Both the position numbers and the translations under genes were made by a program. A stretch of DNA of 64,000 nt from Allolobophora icterica (lineage: Eukaryota; Annelida; Clitellata; Crassiclitellata; Lumbricidae): assembly GCA_963556255.1 (NCBI GenBank), contig OY744609.1:1222216-1286215 (forward strand). Reading direction: 5' to 3'. This document shows, piece by piece, positions 53,831-64,000 of the stretch. Position 1 is the stretch's first letter; each line of letters begins with the position of its first letter. The notes beneath the pieces were generated by a model. It was given only the letters and a program-made list of their open reading frames with translations. It was not told where the DNA came from and did not search any database.

Positions 53831-54165
53831 CCATACTATCTGGTGGTGCCAGTCCGAAGCCTGGATAAGGTAGGAGGGCGAAACTGAGAATAAATTTGTT
53901 AGATATTTGAATAGTTTTTTGTAAGTCATGTTCGTTCAATTCTTGAAGGTTGACACGTGAATCGAATACTAAGAAAGTCTAGATTTTTTAATATGAAGAA
54001 CGTATCTAATTAAATGTTGTTAGGTAAAGGCACAAAATTAATGAATGGATGCAGCAGATTTCGAAGATTTAAATTACATTACAAAATCACTAAGTTCTTT
54101 CGCTAGCCTGAAACTGCCTGGCAGAGCGCCTCTAATGAGTCTTGATTGAAGTGGTGCTATATAAA
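53831..54165. repeat. Mosaic
   Basis: Reverse Box 3 core (GTGCCAGTCCGAAGCCTGGA, 53847-53866), a host-repeat segment (53930-54030), and a hairpin-tail fragment (AGCGCCTCTAATGAG, GTGGTGCTATATAAATTTGC, 54125-54165) of the SINE/LINE type. Confidence 0.6.
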
Positions 54166-54480
54166 TTTGCAATTACCATTGCCGATACTCTTCGCTTACT
54201 TATTTTCTACCCAAACCCCCCACTCTACTCGATTATCATCCTATCTCACCATTCATTGTCTGTTCCTCACTAACTACTCATCTCAAGTTATCCGATCCAT
54301 TTACCACTCTGCAACTCTACTCTGGATCGATCTTCCTCCTGAATTCCGACATTTCTGCAATCCTGTACCCATCCCATCGTTCAAAGAAATGCCAGATATT
54401 AGCAAATATTTCAAGAGAATAAGAGCAAATTATTCTTCGTAAAAGTTGAAGTATTCGTTGATTTAACGACATGCGAGCGG
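54166..54480 (+). pseudogene. LINE-C remnant
   Basis: Open frame 54146-54442 includes HSATLLWIDLPPEFRHF, then SFKEMPDISKYFKRIRANYS: the LWN-LPPEFR landmark and C-terminal tail common to LINE-C copies. Confidence 0.7.
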
Positions 54481-55780
54481 TAGCAAGTTAAATTCAATGG
54501 ATGGATGGATCCAAAGTTTAACGACATCTTATAGCAACAAAGGCTGTTGACGTCGACAGAAATTGTTTTGGCATATAACAGCTCATAACTTTTGTACGCT
54601 TTGGTGTTGATATAGCTTAGAATGTAGCAGTTTTAAAGGTGTTCAATTGGACTTTTGTATTTCACATAGCGGCATCGATATTTAAGTTAGCGTTGCTCTA
54701 TCCGAATATTCTGCGAACTAATGTCATACATTAGCAAAGATTTCAAGAGAATAACATCAATTTTCTTAGGAAAAAGTTAAAATATTCGTTGATTGACATG
54801 TAGTGACATTTCATGTTGCCTTAACCGTTGCGAGCGACTAATTCTTATTCCGTATAAGAAACTAATTTCATTCAGCATGTATGAATGTATTCCAATGTTC
54901 AATGACATCTTATAGCTACAAAGGCCGCTGACGTCTCTAAGTTTATTGATACAGTTCAGTTCATTTTCAGATAACTTTCGTTTTCAGTTTGTTCGAAGTC
55001 TGAGCAGTATTTCCCTCTATCCTCTACATGGAAATGAGATTCAAATATCTTAGCAATTTGTATAACTTAACGTGAATGCTTTTCATGCATTTTCTTGAAG
55101 GATGACGGGCTATTTTATGTTGCTGAACCAGAGAATAATATCAAGTGTTCACGTTATTATGTGGTTTGAGGTAGAGAAAATTTCGAAGTCATCCGTTCAA
55201 GCCGATTGCAGGTAAAGCAATTTCCAAGTCTTGAATCGAAGCCGCCGTAAGAATTCGTTAAATAGCGATCGCTAATGCATAAACCACGAGGCGCCAATAC
55301 AACCTGCTCGTCGACATCAATTGTGGGTTTTAAACACCTCTTTTTAAAGTTTCACCGGTGCTATATATAACGTGTCGCACAACAGCACGCGGTTGAAAAA
55401 TCACTGCACATGGTACGTTAAAAGCAACTACTAAGAGCACGCAATAATTAAATTCTGCCTCTTGTACTCTGTGACTGCGGATGAGGCGGGAGAAGAAGAC
55501 GTAAATGGCCGTTGATAATAAACACCTCTTTTAATGGTATTCAAATTTTTATAGACAACACGTGCATTAAGCGCAGCAATTGAAACTCCGCCGCTGCGCC
55601 TCGGTGCCCTACTGCTAGGCAGTGCCAGTCCCAAGCCTGGATGAAGAGGAGGGTGACGCTAATTATGTTTGTTGTTACACAGTGTTATTTATCTGAAACT
55701 ACTACTAGTAGCAACTATTGATTGCACATAAATCAGGTAAGTTTACTTTTGAAGTGTAGTATCGTCACAAAACTCCCCAA
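54481..55780. repeat. Dispersed mosaic
   Basis: Box 2 (AGTTTAACGACATCTTATAG, 54517-54536), Box 1 (CAGTTTTAAAGGTGTTCAAT, 54629-54648), host repeat homologous to the 82-bp unit (55100-55175), reverse Box 1 (TTTTAAACACCTCTTTTTAA, 55328-55347; ATAAACACCTCTTTTAATGG, 55517-55536), reverse Box 3 (55615-55690: CAGTGCCAGTCCCAAGCCTG). No gene. Confidence 0.65.
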
Positions 55781-56086
55781 ATTTAATCTAATCAAATCCA
55801 TTAACTTTAATATCACAAAATCCAATACATGTATTTCCAGTTTTATTAAAATGCAGAGGATATCTACGTCTAGTATTTTCATCCACTGATATCTTTCTTA
55901 TAGTTTTACATCGACCCAAGAGGTTGCTCTACTTAATGGTTGTGCTTGCAACTAATGCTGACTCACTTTTTTAATGCATCTCCCTCAGGATGATGTTTAA
56001 TCAGCATTTAGAACTGTATGGTACCACCTCACTCTCTTACCCTTATCTTAACTCTGATTTTATATCTAAAATGGACATAACAAGCC
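55781..56086. other. Unassigned stretch
   Basis: A TCTAATCAAATCC remnant at its left edge, otherwise nothing recognised. Confidence 0.3.
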
Positions 56087-56442
56087 AGGGCATATTTTAA
56101 CTGTATAACTAGTGGGACAAATGTCCCAGTAGTCTTAGGATTTGTCCCAGTAGTCAGAGCGATTTGTCCCAGGCAATGTATGTATAAAGTACAACTAGTG
56201 GGACAAATGTTGGAAGAATTTAAAGATTTGTCCCAGTAGTATAATGAGAAAGGTATGACATTATTGTTGAATGACCCCTTGTGATTGGTTTGTGAAGATT
56301 ACTTCCTCAAGAAAGTTCTTCGACCAGATCATGGCCGACTTTCTCGGACCCACCTCTGAGAGACGAGTTCCAAAGAAAGATCATGAACTAGACCCATGGC
56401 TGATTTTGTCCCAGTAGTCAAAATTCCTTAAAATATGCACTG
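56087..56442. mobile_element. hAT-like MITE, 356 bp, with TTTGTCCCAGTAGTC repeats
   Basis: Ends CAGGGCATATTTTAA and complement TTAAAATATGCACTG (one mismatch), flanked by a perfect TAACAAGC at 56079-56086 and 56443-56450. The interior has several copies of TTTGTCCCAGTAGTC and its complement (ACTAGTGGGACAAATG), spread across the first 165 bp and repeated at the right end. No coding capacity. Confidence 0.92.
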
Positions 56443-56450
56443 TAACAAGC

Positions 56451-57030
56451 TATAAAAATCTTGTACGAAACTTTAGAATACCTCGGCAGCTGTAACCACC
56501 TGGTTAGAGCGCTTGCCTTATATACTTCTAAAACGGTGTCCACCAATGATACATGAGGATGGGACACGATAAGGCTTTTAGTGAAAGATCTTGATCTTAG
56601 ACACCTTAATTTGAGAAGGTGTTGAAATATACATAAATAAACTCTGCATCAACGGTTAATATTTAGTGGGACATTATGTGTTTGAGATGCTGAAACATGG
56701 TTTTCGAAATGAGAGAAGTTGTTAAGGAAATTGAGAACTGTTGCAGTGAGAACACAACATTGGTGCGTTGGGAGTCATTAGACACATTTGTGTGGATGCA
56801 ATTTAGAGCTCATTTGCGATGTACATCTGAAGAGAAGAATTACTTTCGCGGATAATTTTAACACTTTCTATACCAACACATTTCGCCCACTACATGAAGA
56901 AAGAGAAATCATAATCCATGCGGTTTAAGTCATCAATGGCCGTTGACTCCGATGGAAAGAACTTTGTGAACAATTTTAATCGTAGCATACCCAGTTAATA
57001 ATTATATCTGATGAGAAAGAGAACTGGTTA
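56451..57030. repeat. Mosaic with possible LTR/PBS motif
   Basis: GACACCTTAATTTGAGAAGG near 56599 (Box 1-like palindrome), AACACAACATTGGTGCGTTG at about 56752-56771 (related to 31.73 and 13.58 kb), a Box 2 trace near 56930. No gene. Confidence 0.4.
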
Positions 57031-57545
57031 GTTACATGTAAGTAAGTAAGTAAGTATATCCTTTGTTAATCCAACTGCTAACCGCATTTTGGTTTACACA
57101 TGTATATCACGTCCAGGTTAAAGTACTAAGGCCTATATTCCGGTGAAAATCATCCTAATTATGAAAGATTTACGAGCCAGACTGTCAGCAGTCGGGAGAA
57201 CCCGATTATGAACACGGGGTCGCAAAGTATAACCAGTATGCTTAACAGGAGGTAATAGCACATGTGTAGGACATGTAAGGACGGCCATGAAAAGTTTAGA
57301 ATCAGCAGTTCGGATCAATTGTTCGAATCTAGGGTTGTCCACAGGAAGATATCCAGCTTTAACCAGTCTCCTAAATATTGCCTGCAGTCTCTCACGTCCC
57401 CCCTGCCCCACATAACCCCACCAAGCGGACGCAGCGTACGTCATCCTCGCAGCTGTGGTAGCCGTCACCACATCGTACACTGAGGGGCCAAGTAGTCCAT
57501 GAGTAGTCAGGATCCGTAATGCATACATTGACTTTCTTGGTGTTT
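57031..57545 (-). pseudogene. LINE C-terminal fragment, Crack/Daphne-like
   Basis: A minus-strand frame of 131 codons: LRILTTHGLLGPSVYDVVTA, ARMTYAASAWWGYVGQ, LVKAGYLPVDNP, LRPRVHNRVLPTADSLARKS. This is the C-terminal part of a CR1-superclade LINE group common in invertebrates. The frame is open, so little decayed. 3' UTR (57035-57132) ends in the (CTTA)n/(GTAA)n tail also seen at 39.16 kb. Exact clade unproven. Confidence 0.8.
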
Positions 57546-57990
57546 AACAACGCTGTAACTTAACAAAACTGATTAGCGCCTTATTCCTTCTTTATTCAGG
57601 CTTAGCACTGGCACCACCAGAGTTCGGGCAGTGACAAAGTTACAAGTTTGTCGCAATATTATATGTTGACTCGATTCAAAACAAAGAGTTTACTACTTGT
57701 ATAAAAGGCGTCAATTATTGATTGCTAACACCTCTTTTTAAAATTTACAAAATCTATAAATACTGCAGTAGCGTTCCGGAGTTATGTAACATTGTGTGGA
57801 CGACGTTTTAGTTTGACCAGGCCGATTATTTGAAGCACGAACTTTCACGAAACACGAAATCTTGTATGAAATTTTAAACGAACTGTAATCCGCCAAAGTT
57901 TCCCGTTTTTGAAAATCAAACAATGCGACGTGGGAAATTCAAAAGCCCATTACAAACGTCTTCTGATTCATGAATTAGAATTACTCGCCT
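57546..57990. repeat. Box 3, reverse Box 1, E fragment
   Basis: Box 3 (57546-57640: CAGGCTTAGCACTGGCACCA), reverse Box 1 (GCTAACACCTCTTTTTAAAA, 57723-57742, CTATAAATAC), E blocks (CTTTCACGAAACACGAAATC). Confidence 0.7.
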
Positions 57991-58202
57991 TTCTATAATG
58001 ATTGTGATGTAGATGATGATAATAATGGTGGTGGTGATGATGATGATGGTAATGTAATAGTGGTTGTGATGATGATGATGATGATGATGATGACGACGAC
58101 GACGACGATGATGATGATGATCACGATATTTGTAATGGTTGTAGTGTGGTGGTGGTGACGATGACGATAATGGTGTTGGTGGTGATGATGATGGTAGTGG
58201 TA

Positions 58203-58246
<44 letters not shown>

Positions 58247-58338
58247 TTTTTGGACAATTTATGGAAAAATTTATGGACAATAATGGACAATTTTTTTACC
58301 TACCTGGGGGATCCTTGATACCCCGGGGAAAAAAAAAA

Positions 58339-58383
<45 letters not shown>

Positions 58384-58385
58384 TA
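57991..58385. repeat. Compound trinucleotide repeats
   Basis: (GAT/GGT/GAC)n at about 58010-58200, (TAA)n at 58205-58243, a 95-bp spacer with CCTGGGGGATCCTTGATACC, then (TAA)n at 58340-58383. The spacer between the two (TAA)n runs may be a retroposon end. Confidence 0.9.
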
Positions 58386-59326
58386 TAATATTCTTTATTA
58401 TTTCAAACCTCATGCAATGGTTGAAAGCATTATAAATTATAAAATCATATACACAATTGCTTGATTGTATTCATTAATTACTATGTAAAAATTTAATTGT
58501 TTAATTGTATTGGTTGATTACTCTTGAAAATACAGAAGTAGAATAAGTGTCTCATGAATACCAAAATTATTGTCTTATAAACTTGTAATAAGTTCTTTTA
58601 CTGTTCAAATAAATAGATTAAGAATACTATGTGCATTGAGAATGTTCATTAAGAATGTTGTGTACATCTAAAATTTTATGTTTTTTGCTAATTGATGCAG
58701 GATATTGTTTAAAATGTCTTATCGCAGTTCATGTATGATGGACATTATTAGCTGTATTATCTTATGCTGTTAAGCAATGAACACTAATGACATTATAAAT
58801 TCAGTTCTGAAATTCTGACACCTTTAAATGGTGTCTTACAGATGTTATAACTTCATTTTACTGTAATGTGTATGATCTGAATTGTCGTCAACGGATTTTG
58901 ATGTCATAGGACGACGTTAAACTGTGGAATAATAAATGATAATACAATTATGTTATGTTAAAGAAGTCTCTTCATGGATTGCAGAAAAAATGATAACGAA
59001 GACTTACACATAAAAATTGAAATCAATATGATGGTGGTCATTATCAGTGAAATTTCCCTTACTCAGGATATTACCATAGTTCACGTGACTTTCTTATGAA
59101 TATGTAATTCATGCGTCTTATTAAACAGACGAAGCATCGTCCTTGAATACAATAAGAAATAACGCTATCATAGATTTGATATTTAGTATAAAAAGATGTC
59201 ATACGACGAAGTTTAACCTTGGAATTAACACAAAACATCAGTAAGACATTACTAAAGTAAAATGTTGCCCACCGATGCTATAAAAAGATGGAATACGTTA
59301 TCCAATTGATGAGAGCGCTCTTTTTC
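58386..59326. other. AT-rich stretch with reverse H fragment
   Basis: Mostly unassigned AT-rich sequence. A reverse H/Box 2 segment lies at 58780-58930 (GACACCTTTAAATGGTGTCT, CATAGGACGACGTTAAACTG). LINE-C entry-like words near 59040-59110. No gene. Confidence 0.45.
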
Positions 59327-59640
59327 ATAATCATCATCATCATCATCATCATCAGTTCCTGACACCAGTCATTTGGCGGCGATGGGTACGAATAAATTAT
59401 CTCCATCGTTCTGAGTCATTTGTCAAGTTCGTTGCCCCCTTAATGTTAGTTCAAGTGATGTTATGTCCTCATTTTGATAATCTATCCTGCGTAGTTTTGG
59501 TCTGTCTTTGTTTCTTTTTCCTTCGAATCTTGCATGTAGTGCTTTGTGTTGGATGCGGTCAACTGGCATTCTCTCGACATGCCGAAACCATAGGAGTCTT
59601 CGTTGAACGACTTTGTCTAGCAGAGTTGTTTGGATAACTA
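59327..59640 (-). pseudogene. RTE-type LINE, C-terminal fragment with GAT tail
   Basis: Minus-strand reading from about 59630: VVQRRLLWFRHVERMPVDRI, HARFEGKRNKGRPKLRRIDY, then stops. This is the post-RT C-terminus of RTE-like elements. On the minus strand the copy ends in (GAT)n (complement (ATC)n at 59327-59355), a common RTE-type tail. Confidence 0.8.
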
Positions 59641-60195
59641 ATCATTGTCTTATGTCATCGTTTCTTATTTCCCGTAGACTACACTGGAAGTCAAAGCGAT
59701 CAACCGATGAACGACAGAAACATATAGCTAATAATGTCCCATTTTAAAGGTGTCCAATATGTAGCTGTTATTTCGTTTCGAGTCTTGCAGTTCTTGACAG
59801 GATCTTAGGACCAGAACGTTAAGATCCTCAATTTAACGACATCTCAAGGCAACATTGACCGTTGACGTCATATCACACATTAACAATTGCACAAAATCAT
59901 GTGCCTTAGGCTAAACTATGCAGGTAGCTCATACCTGAGATAATTGGAATTTAAACTATACAGTTGGATAACGTATTTAATGTCATTTTCATTTACTGGA
60001 AATTATACATGAAAGTGGTGCTTAACTGACAAATTTCCAATTCAAATGTGAGATATATCCATTCAGTATACAAATAACATGAGATGCTGCTAAGACAGTA
60101 ATCCTGTGGTCTCTGTGGCCCCTCTTCTTTGATTTAATCATCACATCTTACTGGCCGCACCCATATGATTGCTTTTGGTGATTCCTTCTCCTTTG
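59641..60195 (+). repeat. Dispersed mosaic
   Basis: Box 1 (CATTTTAAAGGTGTCCAATA, about 59741-59760) after CATATAGC, Box 2 (ATTTAACGACATCTCAAGGC, 59831-59850). The rest resembles 10.17-10.3 kb and 31.15-31.3 kb. No gene. Confidence 0.65.
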
Positions 60196-60548
60196 GTTGA
60201 AGTAGAACTTGGTGTTCGATCCTCAGCCTATCCTCTACATTCTCTTCGCAGCTGACATTCTCTCCCTCTTCACTAAGCATTTGGCCATTCGTCACCTCTA
60301 TGCCGATGACGTCCGAGCTTTTTTGCATGGTCCTCCCTCTGAACAGCTTGCTCTTGCTGGAATCGTTGACTCTTTCTCTCCTCTGATCTTAGTCTCTGGA
60401 TGTCCTCTAGTCGGCTCTGTCTTAACTCCTCTGAGACTCAGCTGATCTGGTTCGGTACAAAACAGCTGCTTCTCAAACTCGATCTTCTGTCTGCTAAATT
60501 CCCTTCTCTCATCTATGGTTAGCAAACTAGAAGAGTCTGCTGTCATAT
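60196..60548 (+). pseudogene. LINE RT fragment (YADD block)
   Basis: PILYILFAADILSLFTKHLA, HLYADDVRAFLHGPPSEQLA carry RT motif B/C with the catalytic YADD. It continues after a frame change with LIWFGTKQ and LLSAKFPSLIYG, and ends abruptly at the pentanucleotide array. Same LINE family as 53.26-53.8 kb. Confidence 0.85.
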
Positions 60549-60555
60549 CGTCACT

Positions 60556-62674
60556 AATCTAATCTAATCTAATCTAATCTAATCTAATCTAATCTAATCT
60601 AATCTAATCTAATCTAATCTAATCTAATCTAATCTAATCTAATCTAATCTAATCTAATCTAATCTAATCTAATCTAATCTAATCTAATCTAATCTAATCT
60701 AATCTAATCTAATCTAATCTAATCTAATCTAATCTAATCTAATCTAATCTAATCTAATCTAAATCTAATCTAATCTAATCTAATCTAATCTAATCTAATC
60801 TAATCTAATCTAATCTAATCTAATCTAATCTAATCTAATCTAATCTAATCTAATCTAATCTAATCTAATCTAATCTAATCTAATCTAATCTAATCTAATC
60901 TAATCTAATCTAATCTAATCTAAATCTGATCTGATCTGATCTGATCTGATCTGATCTAATCTAATCTAATCTAATCTAATCTAAATCTAATCTGATCTGA
61001 TCTGATCTAATCTAATCTAATCTAATCTAATCTAATCTAATCTAATCTAATCTAATCTGATCTAATCTAATCTGATCTAAATCTAATCTAATCTAATCTA
61101 ATCTAATCTGATCTGATCTAATCTAATCTAATCTAATCTAAATCTAATCTGATCTGATCTAATCTAATCTAAATCTAATCTAATCTAATCTAATCTAATA
61201 TAATCTAATCTAATCTAATCTAATCTAATCTAATCTAATCTAATCTAATCTAATCTAATCTAATCTAATCTAATCTAATCTAATCTAATCTAATCTAATC
61301 TAATCTAATCTAAATCTGATCTGATCTGATCTGATCTGATCTGATCTGATCTAAATCTGATCTGATCTGATCTGATCTGATCTGATCTGATCTGATCTGA
61401 TCTGATCTGATCTGATCTGATCTGATCTGATCTGATCTGATCTGATCTGATCTGATCTGATCTGATCTGATCTGATCTGATCTGATCTGATCTGATCTGA
61501 TCTGATCTGATCTGATCTGATCTGATCTGATATCTAATCTAATCTAATCTAATCTAATCTAATCTAATCTAATCTAATCTAATCTAATCTAATCTAATCT
61601 AATCTAATCTAATCTAATCTAATCTAATCTAATCTAATCTAATCTAATCTAATCTAATCTAATCTAATCTAATCTAATCTAATCTAATCTAATCTAAATC
61701 TGATCTGATCTGATCTGATCTGATCTGATCTGATCTAAATCTGATCTGATCTGATCTGATCTGATCTGATCTGATCTGATCTGATCTGATCTGATCTGAT
61801 CTGATCTGATCTGATCTGATCTAATCTAATCTAATCTAATCTAATCTAAATCTGATCTGATCTAATCTAATCTAATCTAATCTAATCTAATCTAATCTAA
61901 TCTAATCTAATCTAATCTAATCTAATCTAATCTAATCTAATCTAATCTAATCTAATCTAATCTAAATCTGATCTGATCTGATCTGATCTGATCTGATCTG
62001 ATCTAAATCTGATCTGATCTGATCTGATCTGATCTGATCTGATCTGATCTGATCTGATCTGATCTGATCTGATCTGATCTGATCTGATCTGATCTGATCT
62101 GATCTGATCTGATCTGATCTGATCTGATCTGATCTGATCTGATCTGATCTGATCTGATCTGATCTGATCTGATCTGATCTGATCTGATCTGATCTGATCT
62201 AATCTAATCTAATCTAATCTAATCTAATCTAATCTAATCTAATCTAATCTAATCTAATCTAATCTAATCTAATCTAATCTAATCTAATCTAATCTAATCT
62301 AATCTAATCTAAATCTGATCTGATCTGATCTGATCTGATCTGATCTAAATCTGATCTGATCTGATCTGATCTGATCTGATCTGATCTGATCTGATCTGAT
62401 CTGATCTGATCTGATCTGATCTGATCTGATCTGATCTGATCTGATCTGATCTGATCTGATCTGATCTGATCTGATCTAAATCTGATCTGATCTGATCTGA
62501 TCTGATCTGATCTGATCTGATCTGATCTAATCTAATCTAATCTAATCTAATCTAATCTAATCTAATCTAATCTAATCTAATCTAATCTAATCTAATCTAA
62601 TCTAATCTAATCTAATCTAATCTAATCTAATCTAATCTAATCTAATCTAATCTAATCTAATCTAATCTAATCTA
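60556..62674. repeat. AATCT/GATCT satellite with block (higher-order) structure
   Basis: About 2.1 kb of 5-bp units. Long pure AATCT runs alternate with long pure GATCT runs. Hexamer AAATCT units mark most switches. A signature AAATCT-(GATCT)7-AAATCT starts at 61312, 61696 and 61964, and a (GATCT)6 version at 62311. One ATATAATCT variant (about 61197) and one GATATCT (about 61529). Confidence 0.97.
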
Positions 62675-62925
62675 AGCCATTCATTTCTATAGTGCCGTTA
62701 TCATAAAGTCCCATATTTCGGTCTATGGTCACTTCTAGTAAAATCTTAATTAAAAAATCTGTATCCATTGGAAAATCCAGGTCGTTACCAAGATATTACC
62801 ATATCACTCCTATCTTAAATGACTCCATTGGCTGAAAAATTCCCAACACATTCACTTCCAAGGCCTTTCATTCATCTGTATCTGCCTGGTAATGCTCCCA
62901 TCTATATTTTACATCTACTGCTGTA
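62675..62925 (+). pseudogene. LINE-C remnant and E junction
   Basis: ATTTCTATAGTGCCGTTATC directly follows the array, then CTTAAATGACTCCATTGGCT and TTTCATTCATCTGTATCTGC. Coding similarity short and shifted. Confidence 0.6.
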
Positions 62926-64000
62926 ATGCTCTGGTTGTCTGCATTTCGCATTTCAACATTCTAATAAATAACTTACATATGCCGAGGACGTGATACAAGG
63001 GCGCTATTCCACCCAAGGGACAGACGCAGTTTTTCCAATAGTTCTTGCTGTAGATGTTTAAAGTACATATTTGCGACATCTTGCCATCGACTTTTACCAG
63101 AATTAAATAAGGAAACATCAATTCATATCAATTACGAAATTAATGAATATCTGATATATACATCAGATTGAAACTGTTTTAAAGGTGTGCAATGTGAAGC
63201 CACTGAATCTTTTGCACCAATAGCGCCATAAAAAGTTAAATGCTGTTGGACAACGCTGTATCATAACAAAGGTGACTAGCGTCGCCCTTCTCCTTTATCC
63301 AGGCTTGGGACTGGCATTACCTGAGTATAAGGACTGTGGTCGAGTTGATGGATTGTAATGTCAACAGATGACGTCGAGGAAGAGATTCTCCGGAAGTAAT
63401 GTAAGCCTGTACCTTTATGCATATAGGTAGGTTTATTCTATTTTAAGGGTGTGTAAAATTAAGTTATTATTTCCTTTAGCACCATGCAGTTTTCAAGGGG
63501 ATCTTTCAACCGATCTTTACTCAGCACAACAATCTTTAAATAGCGAATTTTTAAAACCACAGTTTAACGACATTTCAAAGCAATAAACGAACTCTCATGA
63601 AACTTCTCATGAAACTTTACATGAGCTATTTGAATTTGTAAGTGGTTATTTCCGTTTGACTTATATAACCCTGACTAAACACGTTTCAAAGGTGTCCAAC
63701 AGAACTGCCATTGCTTCTGAACCCAAGCAACATCGACACACCTCACCTACGTCGGAGTACGCGAACGCTATATTTCAATCATATTCGATTTAGCAACATT
63801 TAATACGTCTCTAATTACATCATCAAACAATATGAAGAGTAAAATTGAAAAGCCGTTTAAAAACGTCTTCTGATTCATGATTTCGTGTAACTCGCCTTTC
63901 AACAAATCCTTGTCAAGTAAACTACGTATGTGGCGGCAGATGAGGCTGGAGACTAAGGAACAAATGACTTTTGATTTTAAACACCTCTTTAAAGGTGTTT
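62926..64000 (+). repeat. Dispersed mosaic to the window end
   Basis: D fragment (62930-63150), Box 1 (CTGTTTTAAAGGTGTGCAAT, about 63174-63193), Box 3 (63240-63345: GGCTTGGGACTGGCATTACC), Box 1 (ATTTTAAGGGTGTGTAAAAT, 63440-63459), Box 2 (AGTTTAACGACATTTCAAAG), Box 1 (GTTTCAAAGGTGTCCAACAG), E blocks and a full palindromic Box 1 (AAACACCTCTTTAAAGGTGT) at 63978-63997. Confidence 0.75.

Noticed and set aside
57993..58280. Frame of His/Ile repeats
   Set aside because: Product of the compound trinucleotide repeat.

Overview
The window looks like gene-poor, repeat-saturated nuclear DNA from a metazoan, most likely a marine invertebrate; phylum cannot be fixed from sequence alone. The evidence is AT-rich composition, many microsatellites, tRNA-derived SINEs with Pol III boxes, several clades of non-LTR retrotransposon, and hAT, piggyBac and Tc1/mariner DNA transposons. 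I see no convincing host protein-coding gene, rRNA, true tRNA or CRISPR. One possible host exon (6785-7066) is weakly supported. The only long intact reading frame is a 978-residue retrotransposon protein on the minus strand at 35539-38475.

Layout. 1-352: pentanucleotide satellite (AATCT/GATCT). 353-8900: old dispersed-repeat mosaic with LINE remnants, a hAT MITE (4427-4694) and a dimeric minisatellite (5597-6215). 9060-9930: L2/CR1-like reverse transcriptase remnant with an inserted MITE. 11.6-14.9 kb: LINE fragments and a SINE. 15-25.4 kb: mosaic, microsatellites, a block of LINE C-terminal remnants (21.9-24.2 kb). 26.3-27 kb: SINE carrying a hAT MITE. 27-35 kb: mosaic. 35.2-38.9 kb: nested SINE and restriction-like-endonuclease (RLE) retrotransposon. 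39-45 kb: RT and endonuclease fragments, a mariner with giant inverted arms (41039-42056), hAT MITE, RTE-like LINE. 45636-47931: 28 uniform copies of an 82-bp unit. 48793-50562: decayed piggyBac-like element. 50.8-60.5 kb: minisatellite, LINE/SINE nests, MITE. 60556-62675: large AATCT/GATCT array with block organisation. The end returns to mosaic.

The background between recognisable transposons is not random. It consists of diverged copies of a few modules that recur in both orientations: Box 1 (TATATA, about 14 nt, then TTTTAAAGGTGT), Box 2 (TTTARCGACATCT ... GTTGACGTCGA, able to form a hairpin), Box 3 (TTTAACGACACTGTG ... CCAGGCTTGGGACTGGCAC), and longer families I call D, E, H, J and LINE-C. 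Their order is conserved between copies (for example 12.38-13.33 kb and 24.54-25.35 kb), so they are pieces of one or a few multi-kilobase repeats. The pentanucleotide array and the 82-bp minisatellite both appear to be local expansions of sequence inside these repeats. Names such as Box 1 are mine; family assignments come from motifs read by eye, not database searches.
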